DNA of 64,000 bases, from contig JAKTNV010000062.1 in the NCBI GenBank assembly GCA_022747635.1, forward strand, positions 1,687,964 through 1,751,963, given 5' to 3'. The stretch comes from Hetaerina americana. Its lineage: Eukaryota; Arthropoda; Insecta; Odonata; Calopterygidae. Below are positions 32,728 to 43,592 of this stretch, piece after piece. Positions within the stretch are counted from its first letter, which is position 1. The number at the start of each line of letters is the position of its first letter. The notes beneath the pieces were generated by a model that was not told the DNA's origin, searched no databases, and saw nothing but the letters and a program-made list of their open reading frames with translations. A program made the translations under genes and the position numbers.

Positions 32728-32918
32728 CCAGGTATATATACCCCACCCCCCGACCTGAACACCCACTTGACTTTGGACAGTGCCTGGTGCACATTCCTCT
32801 TCTTAGTTCAAGTGCCCTATTTGATTTTCTCCCCGTTGATGGTCACCTGGTGACCGAAATACCGGTATAGGAGTTCTTCGTAATTATTTTTATTGGCCTT
32901 TGGATCTTCTTCCTTGAG
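32728..32918. repeat. PLE-B right inverted repeat
   Basis: Complement of 30593-30783, with GGTCACCTGGTGACCGAAAT and ACCGGTATAGGAGTTCTTCG. One base and a few substitutions differ in the TTCTTAGTTCAAGTGCCC part. Confidence 0.9.
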
Positions 32919-33499
32919 ATTATTTCTTTAACAGCCAATAGCTCCACATCCTCCACATATTTAATTGATTATAAGGTTTCATTATTATTTTGAGAAAATA
33001 AAGTTGAAAGGAAACCGTTTTTAATAAACAAATGTCTATGTTACCATAAATATTTATCTGTATCGCTTGCGCATCATTGTTAAGCCACGACCAACATGGC
33101 ACAATACATATTTCGCCTCCATGCCAAATTTAACATTAATATATATATTTTAATCCTTCCTTCACTTAAAATCCCTTTCTCCTCCCGCCTTGCCTCGCTT
33201 CGCCAGCAATCTCCTCTTTTCGAGGGCCTTTTCTTCACGACTTCACGCAAGGGGACCAACTTCCGTCTCGATGAAAAAGCTTCCTCCCATGCCACAATAC
33301 TTAATCTTTTAAATGCCCCTTACTGCTTCACTCATCTCCTCCTTAAACACTTCTTGAATATGCTCACTATTTTATTTATTGTGTTTTCGGCATCTAGATT
33401 TAACGCTTACTTTATATTTCCTGTGACATATATGAGGATCTTATTTCCTTCTTCTTCTCCCGATCAACTCTCATCCAAAAGCCTATCGAAGTAGTTTTC

Positions 33500-33625
33500 C
33501 AATGCGCTTAGCTAAAACTTGATCACCCACAAATTTAACTGATTTGAAGAGTTTCCCAGAAACTTTCACTCCTGCCTCAAAGCACTTCCCATATCTCTCT
33601 TACCAATATCTCTGCACAAACACAC
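33500..33625 (-). mobile_element. LINE-A copy 8, old fragment of the FADD region
   Basis: Plus-strand text AAAACTTGATCACCCACAAA, then TTTAACTGATTTGAAGAGTT, then CTTTCACTCCTGCCTC aligns with AAAGCTTGGTCATCAGCAAACC, ACTGATTTTACGAATTC and CTTTCATTCCTACCTC of copy 3 (10050-10115). Upstream pyrimidine-rich DNA at 33160-33490 may be more of the same copy. Confidence 0.6.
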
Positions 33626-33630
33626 ACAAA

Positions 33631-33676
33631 CACATATATTACATGTGTATATATATATACACATGTAATATATGTG
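33631..33676. repeat. perfect 46-base palindrome with TA core
   Basis: CACATATATTACATGTG, TATATATATATA, CACATGTAATATATGTG. It lies between an inverted pair of LINE-A fragments. Confidence 0.9.
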
Positions 33677-33714
33677 TACATATATTTATATGGGATGAAA
33701 ATCAATATTTAGTA

Positions 33715-34145
33715 AACAAAGGTTATGCGATTTTCTAGAAAGAAAAAGGCTAAACTAGACATTAAAATAGGAGGGCAAAAACCGGAGGAGGTAGAACAGT
33801 TTACGTATCTCGGAAGTGTTATTTGGACCAACACGGTCAAAGTGGTGGGGACGTAAGGAGAAGGATTGCGCTGGGCAAAGAGGCTTTCACAAGGAGGAGG
33901 GAGTTGATGAGAGGGACGTTGAGTAAGGATATTAAGAAAAGACTCGTAAAAATTTGATATGGAGCGTAGCTATGTACGGTGTGGAAACGTGGTCATTGAA
34001 GCGGGAGGATAGACGTAGACTGGAGGCTTTTGAAATGTGGGTGTGGAGAAGAATGGAGAAGGTGAAATGGACAGAGAAGAAAACAAATGAGGGAGTACTT
34101 GGTATGGTGGGCGAAGAGAGGGGTTTGCTGGGAGAAATCCTATGA
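33715..34145 (+). mobile_element. LINE-A copy 9, internal fragment
   Basis: Encodes, with one lost base near 33840 and another near 33950, KAKLDIKIGGQKPEEVEQFT, RELMRGTLSKDIKKRLVK and MYGVETWSLKREDRRRLEAF. FEMWVWRRMEKVKWTEKK and VGEERGLLGEIL follow. The copy breaks off at ATCCTATGAGG (34145). A short inverted repeat CTTCACCCTTCATCCA / TGGATGAAGGGTG follows, then SINE-B. It lacks both the palm and the 3' UTR. Confidence 0.85.
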
Positions 34146-34192
34146 GGTACCCAACCCCTTCACCCTTCATCCAAAGATGGATGAAGGGTGTA

Positions 34193-34300
34193 TAAAGAAA
34201 ATGGATAGGAACACATGTAAAGGACGGACGAACACAGGAGAGGTGGGGAAGGCGGAATCGAGCAGATCGCAAGTGCAAAAATATTTCCTTGACCAGCCGG
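34193..34300 (-). mobile_element. SINE-B fragment
   Basis: Plus-strand text GGATAGGAACACATGTAAAG, GAGGTGGGGAAGGCGGAATC, AATATTTCCTTGACC, with the tRNA head lost. Confidence 0.8.
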
Positions 34301-34852
34301 GATAGCATTGCTGTTCGAGTTTTTACAAATGTTTTGCATCCATGCAGAGAGCGCATAAAGTGTTGCATTTCATATGTATTCTATCTGCGTCACTTTATGA
34401 ATGGAGGAAATTTGACTTTAGAACTCAAATAATATTAATTTAGTGAAATCTACCACCGATCACTCTAAACCTCTTGGTTTTGTTGGCCGAGCTGCCACCT
34501 GCTCCGACTCTGACAATCCATGACTCTTCTCTTTTTTCTGCTTCCAACGCGGCCATGGGGTAATTTTTTGTTTTTTCGGTTAATTGCAATGTAAGCCTTT
34601 TCACCCAGTCTCACTTGTGGGTATATTAAAGTTGCCCACGGCGGTGATAAATAATTTCATTCGATCTGCGATTTATTGAAATACGAATCATATTTAACCG
34701 GTATACGTGGCCCATTATCTTAGAATACTAATTATACTGGACGCCAGTGTGTGTACAATAGGGATAGCAATTCGTGTGTGAGTTGTATCTTGAAAAACAG
34801 TGAAGGGATTTTGATTAAGCCGAATGAATCCGCTGTTTCCGGGCGAACAATT

Positions 34853-34935
34853 TCATCTACATCTACATCTACATAATACCCCGCAAGCCGCTGCAAGGGC
34901 GTGTGGCGGGGTATTATTTCCCTCTCGGGTCTCGG
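34853..34935 (-). mobile_element. LINE-C 3' end with (TGTAGA)n tail
   Basis: On the minus strand: CCCGCCACACGCCCTTGCAG, CGGCTTGCGGGGTATTATG, then three TAGATG-type units. Similar ends are at 17895-17975 and 40480-40560. CCCGCCACACGCCC and GCGGGG could form a terminal hairpin. Confidence 0.7.
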
Positions 34936-36544
34936 ATTCGGGACAGCTTACAAATGGGTTCAGTTTAATTCATTCAGTTTTGTTTTTGTTGAATATATAC
35001 TAATGCGCAGATGAATTGGGTTATGCACGCAATTGTATTGGGTTATTTATTAATGTGGTATCATTGTGGTTATGGCGTGCTTTGGATTTTGCGTTCAAAT
35101 CAGAATAACATTTTATCAAGTTGAATTCTCGCTTAAAGGTCCCATAATTCTTTCTTTCCTTGATTTCAATTCCCATTCCTTTGTACGTAATACAGCTTTG
35201 TCTTAATGCGCATTTAAATGATCATAAGTTCCTAAGTTATTTTGAATGCCAAAGATAAGCCATTGCTACATCCTATTTAAATCATTCGGTGTTATATTTA
35301 CATTACATTGTTCGTAATTATTGACATTCAAACATTTCAGAAATTACATGAAACATGAAATCAACCTTTCGAATAATTACTTCTTGGAATCTACTAATAT
35401 TTTTAATATTCCAAGGACAAGAATGCACGGAAAAGACTGCAATGAATCGAACCAATTGGCATTCTCAACACTTGTCCATGTACAAATTAGGATTTCAAAT
35501 GAACCTGATAGTTGACTTGAAATGAAAATTACAACATTTCCGCGTACCAGTTATATTCCAGAATCCATTTTTATATATTTTTGCTACGTTTTGTCAATTC
35601 ATCCTGAGATTGCTCCATAGATATTGCGTTCGTATAAGGATTAGAGTGCGTGTGCAATATTAATTAATCATTACGGCGTATAAATAAATAAGACGACCTT
35701 CATTGTTTGCAGGGTGCATGCGGAAGACAGAAATGCATCGACATTATTTCATACGTGCGTCTTATAAGATGAAGCATTTCATTTTAAATGTCGGAATAAT
35801 TCACCGATGCGTTTTTCGGAAAAAGGGGATCTGCACATTGACATTGCACATTGATTAGTCCATGTACACTATGCGGGTCCACTTTTAGACATGTGGAATA
35901 TTGAAAAATATATTCTGAATGCAATACTTTGGATAATTTAATATATATTTAAACATAAAATTGATGGAATCTACTTAAAAACATAAATGTTGGAATTTAA
36001 AATTTATTTGATGCTATAAATATTTCTAATAACAATGAAAAGGAACTCGGGCATATTTTTCATTTCATCTATAAATGACCTGTTTTATCTTATATTAAAC
36101 GATTACCCCGAAATGCAAGGTTCGAGGAAAGAGGAGAAGGCGTACGAGTAACAAATTTCCCAGGGGCGAAGGTGGCGCCACATGAAAAAGACAATAGAAC
36201 TGAAAATGTCTCTGACTTCTCAATTAATTTCAAGTGCCGTTTTGTGAAACATCACCAAAGACGGAGTGCTTCTCCATTTTAATCCTAGTGATGTGTACTT
36301 ATATTCTAATGTTTGCTGTAATTTTATGACTTGTTCTACGAACAGTCAGACTCAGAAAATGTCGAAGTTACTGCATTAATGTAGCATTATGAATTTTACA
36401 AGTGAAAACAGGTGAACACTGTGAAGGTGAATGTTTTTTTATTGTTATTTTCATATGATTTTCATTCATTACTTTTGGCAATGTAATATCAAAAAAGTGT
36501 ACATTTATGTAAGGGGTTAGGCACCGGACCACCATCTATTTTAC
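34936..36544. other. gene-free AT-rich stretch
   Basis: No element or gene recognised. Confidence 0.55.
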
Positions 36545-36735
36545 ATCTGTGCTCTCGCTTGGTGGTGACAAAATATGGCATCCCACCCCCGGGCCTAATT
36601 TGCTGCGAGGGTGATGTAGTGTGGGTTTCTCGGAAACACCTGCCATTGGTTGACTCTCCCAAGGATTACCCCCCGGCATACCAGACAATGTATGGTGATG
36701 TAGCGCGGGTTTCTCGGAAACCAAGGCAAGACAAT
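36545..36735. repeat. short diverged duplication, origin unknown
   Basis: GGTGATGTAGTGTGGGTTTC with TCGGAAACACC (36610-36640) recurs as GGTGATGTAGCGCGGGTTTC with TCGGAAACC (36693-36722), about 83 bases apart. The frame through it is open on both strands to about 36870. I cannot assign a family. Confidence 0.5.
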
Positions 36736-37175
36736 GTCCGCTACCCAATTCCCTTGTTGCAACTATGTAGCTACTTTGAAGTCATCCCTCCCCCCGAAGG
36801 CGCGATGCCTTATAAAGGGAGACGCTCCTGGAGGAGGGACCCCGTTCCTTACGAGGGCATTCGTCGTTGAGGCTGCATTATGGAGCCCCGATCTCAAGGC
36901 GATGCGCTTCTAGGGCCATCGGCGGAGAAGATCAACTTACATTCATTTTACGTATTTCCTCCCCTCACTAAAAACGTCATGCGGCTAGAGGAATAAGATA
37001 CGAAATAGTGGAATGCGATAAAGTGAAAGGTACAGCGATATTAATTTTCGAAAATATAATTTGCGAGGGGGAATAGTCAACTTGTAATTATTACTAAAAA
37101 TAATCGATACAGAAACTTAATTTTTATTCGTCATTCTTAAGACAATCATCTGGATGGTGACTACGTGGTCACCAT

Positions 37176-37640
37176 TCAGAGACATGTACAGGATGGGGCA
37201 AACACGACTTCCTTTTTTGAAAGCGTTTTCCATTTGAAAAAAGAAATTCGTGTTACCGCAGCCTGTAAATATTTCTCCCTGCATTTATTGACCTTTCGAT
37301 GGCCTTCATTGGAGGAGTAGACAGGTTGCGTCGAAAACCATTGCTCCTTCTCTTGAACGACGTCATTATTTACGTCCAATCTCCGACCCCGCAATTGTTT
37401 TTTGAGTTCTGGGATTAAGAAAAAGTCGCTCCGTGCGAGATCAAGAGAATATGGCAAATGAATGTGGCGTAATTCCAAATCCGCATCGCTTTGCCTGCAG
37501 GTCGCTCCCTGTTTGCTTCTGACAAGGAGTCGTTGGTCGTTGGGCGTGCTGATGCCTTTGACGTGTGCAGTTCTTCGTGAATAAATATCCACACCCCACG
37601 GCCGTACTAACTAAGATCATGAGTCTCATTCGTGATCATT
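37176..37640 (-). pseudogene. MAR-C mariner transposase, C-terminal part
   Basis: Minus strand: HIHLPYSLDLARSDFFLIPE, with the third catalytic aspartate in the S-L-D context, then LKKQLRGRRLDVNNDVVQEKEQWF and KVNKCREKYLQ. This is the SPDLxPxDFFLFPxLK block and C-terminus of SETMAR-type mariners. Upstream there are scattered pieces of the central domain in other frames. The amino half is not recognisable. The family cuts and pastes at TA sites. This fragment is inactive. Alternative host-domesticated use is unlikely given the frame breaks. Confidence 0.8.
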
Positions 37641-39061
37641 TGGTTGGGTGCTGTTCGGTTTAATGTAAGGATGAAGTCCTCTTCACTTTCTTCTTCACTG
37701 TGACAATGTCGCGTCCGTGAGTGATGGCCTTCCACTTGGATCATCGTCTGTGATAGGGACATGGGACTGCCAGTTTGGTGATTCCCTTTCCACCTTCTAA
37801 ACAGCATCAATTAACGGGCTATCTATCATTTCTATTAACGGACATCATTTCATCGTGGATTTTCCTGGCACTATAAGCCTTCAAACGAAGGAAAGTAATC
37901 ACACTTCCCAACCGCTTGATCTTCCACAAACTACGAGACATTTCAATCCACCGCTTCCCGAAACATAACAATCAAATATTAATGGGTGCAATTTACAACT
38001 TTTAGTGATAATTACTTAAAAACAATACCTCCGCGTGTACAGTTAAACCTTAAACCTCGAATATGCTTTTGATGCGGTGCGCATCTTTATTTCGGGACGC
38101 CGGATGTTGATTCTGCCCCAGTTTATCTCATTCCATCAACACGGCTGTTTTTTATTTGCGGCATTGGAGCTATTTCTTCATTTATGCGTGAAGCCTTTCC
38201 TGAATTGTTTACTCTTTCTTCCGGTCGTTTCCATGGCAAAAATTGCTATTGTTACAGCACTTCCGATAAACAAGGCGACGTGTTTCTGGAATGGCATTTT
38301 CTATCCACAGGCATGCCGGTCAGTGCGAAAGCAGATCTTGAGCCTCGAAGGAGCTTAGACGTAAACCTAGCCGGAGGAAATGATACCTACAACAGGTTTC
38401 CCATGCCTTTGGAGAGAGAACTGGAATCGAATTAGGTTGCGTAACAACTTCGTGACAGAAGGCTCGAGACTCTGTCATCTGAGCAATAAAACGCGAGTTT
38501 CCTTGGATTTGCGCGCCCCACCCCCGCCCCCTTGGAAGGAAGGGTAATTGAACACCGCCAACCGCCCCTCCAACCACTTTCGACGCCGCCCCTCTTCCGA
38601 GTGCGACGTCAGTTCGATCCATCGGCGCGGCGTCGGACTGCGGTCGAAGTGCGAGGTCGAATCGCTTCCCTCCTTCCTCCTGCTGGGCGCACGGAGGCTG
38701 AGACAATCGCATGAGCACGAATATACGTAATGAAACCTGGCTCATTTTCAGTTTTTCTTTTTTCAGCACTCCTAAGTTTTATGTGTTTTCCTTATATGGC
38801 GGTGTGGTCGAGTCAATGAGGTTTACTCCTTGAATAGTTTCCGTCGACCCTTCATTCCATTCGGAAAAGTATTCCGGTGTGTGCTTTGGAGGGAGCGCCG
38901 GCGATATTCAGAAGGGAATATGTCGCCCCGTCGTGGGGCAGGAGGGGCTGCTGCCACGGTCGCCACGGGGTGGAGCATTCCCGGGTGGTGTAATTCGCCT
39001 TCGTTACGTTTAATTATTACCTGCCGTTGTCTACCTACTTTGGGCAGGTTTTACATCGGCA
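37641..39061. other. stretch with a GC-rich patch (38510-38700), no recognised gene
   Basis: The GC-rich patch is open in several frames (for example minus strand 38320-38769, 149 codons, rich in Gly, Arg and Ala) but has no motif I recognise. A CpG island or unannotated exon is possible. Confidence 0.4.
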
Positions 39062-39420
39062 CCACTTGCCCTCCGTACTCCTAAACCCTGGATGTCCTGA
39101 CGCAGAATATCCCTAACTACATTTGTAGTTTTGTTCGGGAGGCGACTGACAGCTGGGGTCATTTGCGCCATTAGAGAAGGACAGGATGGAGGGAAACCCG
39201 GCGTCGGCATCAACCTACTCTGATAACGGAATGCGCCGAGGGGTCATACAGTTTAACGTTCTATCCGACGGACTTCGTACTCAATCAAAATGCTCTCCAC
39301 AAAATACCTAAATTAGGGATCGGGATACCACTGTAAAATATTTATTGTCTCCTGGATTTGAACCCGGGCCTTCTCGGCGGGAAGCCTGTACGTTCACCAC
39401 CGCATAAATCCCGATATCCT
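39062..39420 (-). mobile_element. SINE-C, full-length copy with tRNA-like head
   Basis: The minus-strand head 39420-39345 reads ATGCGGTGGTGAACG, then GCCCGGGTTCAAATCC (B box). The body has CGGATAGAACGTTAAACTG, CAGAGTAGGTTGATGCCG, TGGCGCAAATGACC and CAGTCGCCTCCC, shared with 7570-7775. The head is followed by SINE body, so this is not a functional tRNA gene. Confidence 0.75.
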
Positions 39421-39429
39421 CCTAAGTAC

Positions 39430-39910
39430 AAAAACTCGTCCTTAAACTCTGCCTACTTCCCACCTCTCTTAATTCCACCTATCTAATTCTCCTGTCATCC
39501 CCCACCCTCGATTTCCAAGCATTCCTCCCCCCCTCTCTGTGCGTCATCGTCTTCTTCTTCATCGCCCCATTCCCTCCCAATATCTTATCTCTTGCATCCA
39601 CTTATCCTGCCCTCGTCGGATTCCTCTCAACGGCCGTATTCCTCTTTCCCTCATACCGATGTTTCTAACACACCACTCAAACTTCATCTCCGTCTTTCCT
39701 TTGCGTTTCACTTTACTATCTTCATTCTTCTCCGCACCCGCGTCTAGAAATTCTCCCAATTCCCCCTTCCTATGATTCCCTTGCCTCAAACGAGCAAGTT
39801 TCGGTGCCAATTAAAAATGAAGCTCCGCACTGAAGTTTTCACTTGTCTTTTCTGTACTTAAGGTGCTTCCGTCATCAACTCCTTCCTGATTTTAAAAACT
39901 CTTTCACATT
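39430..39910 (-). mobile_element. LINE-A copy 10 or close relative, old
   Basis: Minus strand in shifting frames: KESFKNQEGVDDGS (compare KEAFTRRRELMTGT), then GKTEMKFEWCVRNIGMRERG and RGIRRGQDKWMQ (compare [18 protein letters not shown] and [10 protein letters not shown]). Order and spacing agree with LINE-A, but divergence is high. Confidence 0.6.
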
Positions 39911-40477
39911 ACAACATTGTTTACGTTACCCTTGTTTTACAGATGTATTTGTAGTTTATAGGTTACCAAGGGCTGAAGTTCTTTGCGCCTTTAGGTTAGG
40001 TTATTTAGAAAGGTTAAATTTTTGTATGGAGAGGACTTTTCGTGAAATATGAAGGGGGGAAACGATTGGGGAGGGACACGCAGCGTGAACGTGGCCTGCT
40101 ATTCCAAAAAAAATAGCCAAAGCGTCACAAAATTGAACATCCCATCCGACGGACGGCCTTCGTCCTCATGGACACTTTTTCGTGAACGGTAAAATTCACA
40201 TAATTTTTTCATTCGCTTTTTTATTTCCATTCACTCGCGGATGTGTCCAGTTAAAATAATGCAAAGAAATCGTGTTATTCACTCTAATATAAACTCCGGG
40301 ACGACTCAGAATATGATTTTGTCCGTCTCCGAATTGTTGTCGTTTAAGGAGAGCAGTATAGGCGTCTGTTGGGAGGATTCGGGAAAGGAGCGAAGGGGTT
40401 GTATTGCGCCGGAGGGGAAGAAATCCGAAGAAGGCAGGAAGATGTGCTTCAGGTAATTAATAGATATTTGTTATATA
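39911..40477. other. stretch with no recognised gene
   Basis: 40135-40165 has CATCCCATCCGACGGACGG, similar to a phrase in SINE-C. Nothing else recognised. Confidence 0.45.
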
Positions 40478-41385
40478 TATTTTAGTACCGTGCAAGCCAC
40501 TGCTAGGGTGAGTGGCAGGGGGTGAATACACACCAGACTAATTTTGATCCAAATATGACCCTACCGCGGTCGGACAATATTATTCTGATCCCTTATTGTT
40601 CGTGGAAAAAATGGCATCTAAAAATCTATCTATTCTACATTTGATCTCTCTCTAATTTTATCTGCATGGTCTCTCCCACCCTAGTGCGATGGGGGTAATA
40701 ATACATTGTCAACATATCACTGCTAAAGGGACGCCCTTCCAATTCATATGCAATAGCTTCAATCTGTAATTTAACCTTCGCTCAATTGAGTAATTGCCAG
40801 CCTAGCTCCTCTAATATTTTGGTCACGCAACTAAAGTTAATCATGACACCGTTTTACAAATCTAGCTCCTCTACGCTGCACGCGATCCAATTTGGCAACC
40901 ATTCCAAAAATTCATCACTACTCATTTTTTAAGTTTAATTCTAATTGCCAAGTGTCGGTCGCCCCATCGTTGTATGGCATTATGGTTATCTGATAAAGCT
41001 ACTCTGTCCTCAGGTTCAGGGACACCAAGGTCAACCACTACATCTTCGGCAAATAAACGTATCTTCCTAGTGACCACGGAGTCAAAGTCATTAACGTAAG
41101 TAAGGAATAAAAGAGGTCCGATAACACTTCCCTGGGGAACACCTGAAGTGACTTCTAGTGCACTTGAGCCGACTCCATCTATCACTACTCTTTGTACCCG
41201 ACCATTTAAAAAGTCTTTAATCCAACCCCGGGTATTTTTATCTATGCCATATGCTTCTAGCTTTGCTAGTAATTTACTATGAGACACTTTGTCGAAGGCT
41301 TTCCCAAAATCTAAAAAAACTACGCCCGCTGGAATATTGCTCTCTCCCGAAGTAAGAATATCATGAAAGAAAGCGCTGGTTATGT
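40478..41385 (-). mobile_element. LINE-C, 5'-truncated CR1/Jockey-like element
   Basis: The minus strand carries the reverse transcriptase palm (41385-40922), then decayed C-terminal coding and a 3' end at about 40480. That end reads CACCCCCTGCCACTCACCCT then GTGGCTTGCACGGTACTA, related to the ends at 17895 and 34853. Confidence 0.8.
40922..41385 (-). pseudogene. LINE-C reverse transcriptase palm fragment
   Basis: Minus strand: AGVVFLDFGKAFDKVSHSKL (motif A with its aspartate), GIDKNTRGWIKDFLNGR, TSGVPQGSVIGPLLFLTYVN (motif B), and LFAEDVVV at motif C, where the usual FADD has become FAED. One of the two catalytic aspartates is replaced by glutamate. The frame ends at TAA near 40924. Thumb and C-terminal pieces (for example HRTRVGETMQIKLER) follow in other frames. 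It is a relative of LINE-D. The protein is inactive and incomplete. Confidence 0.85.
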
Positions 41386-41639
41386 CTCGCAGGAGATAAG
41401 ATATTGGGAGGCAATGGGATGATGAAGAAGGCGGTGATATGAAGTGAGGAATTGCAATCAAGCTGGAGGTGTAGGGTTTTATTAATCCTTTTGGAAGGCC
41501 TTAAAACGAGGCCCACAGCACAATGACGAAAGGTCGGTAGCACTGCAAACAGGACAGTCATTAAAGAAGTGCTTATTTTAATGCAGTGTAAAGATATGCA
41601 TAGCGTCATCTTGGGCGGGAATTATAAGTGTAAGAATAA

Positions 41640-41680
41640 CACACACACGCACACACACACGCACACACACACGCACACAT
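41640..41680. repeat. (AC)n microsatellite with ACGC steps
   Basis: ACACACACGC units directly before the 3' end of SINE-A copy 4. Confidence 0.9.
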
Positions 41681-41882
41681 TACTAAGCCCTATACGGCAT
41701 GTAAGAATTCACACATCAGGGTTGGGGGGCCAGTTCCTTTCCCTGTGCCGGTTATGGTTTCCCAGGAAAATCACTTTAGCTTGGGTGGAGCTGCAGGTGG
41801 CCAGAGTGTCTTGCCCGGGAATCGAACCCGGGACCCTCCGATCGGAAGTCCAGAGGTCTACCCACTGGACTACGCCGACCCA
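41681..41882 (-). mobile_element. SINE-A copy 4
   Basis: The head at 41882-41810 (minus strand GGGTCGGCGTAGTCCAGTGG with B box GGTTCGATTCCCGG) and the body motifs match copy 3 well. A 14-base gap removes the GACCTTGGTACCCG part. An AC repeat lies at its 3' end and a TA array at its head. Confidence 0.9.
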
Positions 41883-41891
41883 CATATAGTT

Positions 41892-41893
<2 letters not shown>

Positions 41894-41940
<47 letters not shown>
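41894..41940. repeat. (TA)n array
   Basis: Pure TA between the SINE-A head and the SINE-B end. Confidence 0.95.
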
Positions 41941-41945
<5 letters not shown>

Positions 41946-41954
41946 AATATATAA

Positions 41955-42200
41955 ATATATATGAGTTGTTCACCCACCAAAGGAGAAATAGACAACACAC
42001 ACAAGAGGAAAGGAAAGTAGGTGAAGCAAACGTACAACGTCATAAAGGATAGGCGCAGTGCGTTTCGTGGCACACATGCAAACACAATGTCCCGCCAAAT
42101 GGCGAGCATAAATTCATTCACATAAGGAAAAGGGATGGGAACACACACACAAAGGACGCAGACAGGAGAGGGGGGAAGGCGGAATCGAGCAGATTCTCGT
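41955..42200 (-). mobile_element. SINE-B copy, 3' part
   Basis: Plus-strand text begins TTGTTCACCCACCAAAGGAG and continues through GCAGTGCGTTTCGTGGCACAC, TCCCGCCAAATGGCGAGC, AAAGGGATGGGAACACAC and GGGGAAGGCGGAATCGAGCA. The tRNA head is missing. It shares the long tail with 43341-43600. Confidence 0.8.
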
Positions 42201-42851
42201 GTTTTGTTCGAGGCTTTCCAGATTGGAACGGAAAGGAATCCTCGCATTTTGTTGCCATCAGCATTTCGAATGAGCTCCCGGGATTGCTGTTTTCGCATAG
42301 GTAGAGACCGCTGGGAAATTATTTTAATCCTTTCTTTCCCACTCTTGATTTTTATATGGACGTAGCGGGGGATGAATACATTAGGAGGCATACCACCCTT
42401 TCGTGGGACGGGTGCGGCATCGGAACGGTCGCCTCGCACGCGAAGGACTGTTCCGGGAAAATGTGGAAGTGCGAGCCGACCACTCATGGAATCAATCCCC
42501 GGCCCCGCAGTCGCGTCGGGCGGAACAGCGGCGAGGTGCCTTCTTCGTGGCGCACACCGAACCCCTCGAACCAAGCACCTCACTCCCGCGGAACATTCTC
42601 TGCTTATTACTTCTCAGTTCGGAAAGGAGTGCCAAAAGAAGAGATTAGTCTGGGCTTATTTTCTGCGAACCTTGAATAAAGGCGATCCATTCTGAGAAAA
42701 AAGCCATTTTAAAGATACGTTGGCTGAAGGAATAGTGAACAACGACTCGTCCACCTTACTATACATATGTTGTCCTAAGGATAACTCTCCACTCGTTTAG
42801 AGGAACCAATTTGCTTGACCAGGAAAATGACACGTTAGACATAAGCTCACC
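42201..42851. other. CpG-rich patch (42370-42600), no recognised gene
   Basis: Open in several frames on both strands, as expected for GC-rich DNA. There is no family motif, so it could be a CpG island or unknown exon. Confidence 0.4.
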
Positions 42852-42876
42852 CCACACACACACACACACACACACG

Positions 42877-42910
<34 letters not shown>

Positions 42911-43002
42911 CATGTGTATATATATATACATATATATATATATATACATATATATATACATATGTATACATGTATATACACACATGTATACATGTATATA
43001 TA

Positions 43003-43058
<56 letters not shown>

Positions 43059-43085
43059 CACACATATATATATATACATATATAC
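42852..43085. repeat. composite (CA)n/(GT)n/(TA)n microsatellite with internal symmetry
   Basis: (CA)11 then CGAG then (TG)n makes a self-complementary block (42852-42892). About 190 bases of TA follow with ACATGTATACATGT-type steps, themselves palindromic. Confidence 0.95.
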
Positions 43086-43146
43086 ACCCCACCTTTCTTA
43101 AGGGAGAGAAGGACAGAGATGAGTTCAGTCCGTCTCCTAACGAACG

Positions 43147-43315
43147 AACATAAAGGACGAACACAAGAGAAGTGGGGAAGGCGGTATCAGGAAAATCACG
43201 AGTGTAAAAATATTTCCTAGACCGGGACTTGAACTCCGGATCTTTCCACTTGCCGGGCGGATGCTCTTAACCACTTGAGCTATCCAGGGAACGTAATTTA
43301 CACCGAGATCTGCGA
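43147..43315 (-). mobile_element. SINE-B 5' part with complete tRNA-like head
   Basis: Minus-strand head: CCTGGATAGCTCAAGTGGTT (A box), AGAGCATCCGCCCGGCAAG, and B box GAGTTCAAGTCCCGGTC. The body TTCGATTCC...CCCCACTTCTC is shorter than elsewhere. Upstream of the head, GTGTAAATTACGTTCC matches the 44012-44350 copy. Confidence 0.8.
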
Positions 43316-43340
43316 TGATTTATGCAAGCTATTGCCCTTT

Positions 43341-43592
43341 TATGTTCCTATCCCTTTTCCTTATATCTATTTCTATGTGAATGAGTATTTGTTCGCCTTT
43401 TGGCGGGATTTCATGTTTGAATGTGTATTAGGCCAATGTGGCTCGTCTCTTCTTCTGGCTATGCGTGCCACGAAACGCACCGTTCCTATCCTTAATGATG
43501 CTGTATGCTTGCTATACTACTATCATATCCTCTTGTATGTTGTCTAATTCTCCTTTGCTGGGTGAAACAGCTCCCTAACGCCATCTCTTGGC

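Larger units (their letters stand above)
30593..32918 (-). mobile_element. PLE-B: Penelope-like retroelement with 191-base inverted repeats
   Basis: The element is bounded by inverted repeats at 30593-30783 and 32728-32918 (about 95 percent or better identity by eye; CTCAAGGAAGAAGATCC against its complement). Inside, a minus-strand gene encodes reverse transcriptase and a GIY-YIG nuclease. Between the gene start and the right repeat lies a plus-strand piece of the same gene (32588-32727). Such terminal repeats and inverted fragments are typical of Penelope-like elements. Confidence 0.9.

Noticed and set aside
39345..39420. tRNA gene on the minus strand
   Set aside because: It heads SINE-C, and its stems are mismatched.
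41870..42583. 237-codon minus-strand protein
   Set aside because: It crosses SINE-B and a TA array; the open frame arises from GC-rich and simple sequence.
42759..43220. Six overlapping open frames rich in Tyr, Ile, Val and Cys
   Set aside because: They come from the composite CA/TA microsatellite.
43230..43310. tRNA gene on the minus strand (GCC-type anticodon loop)
   Set aside because: Same sequence recurs as the SINE-B head; acceptor pairing is imperfect and SINE body follows.
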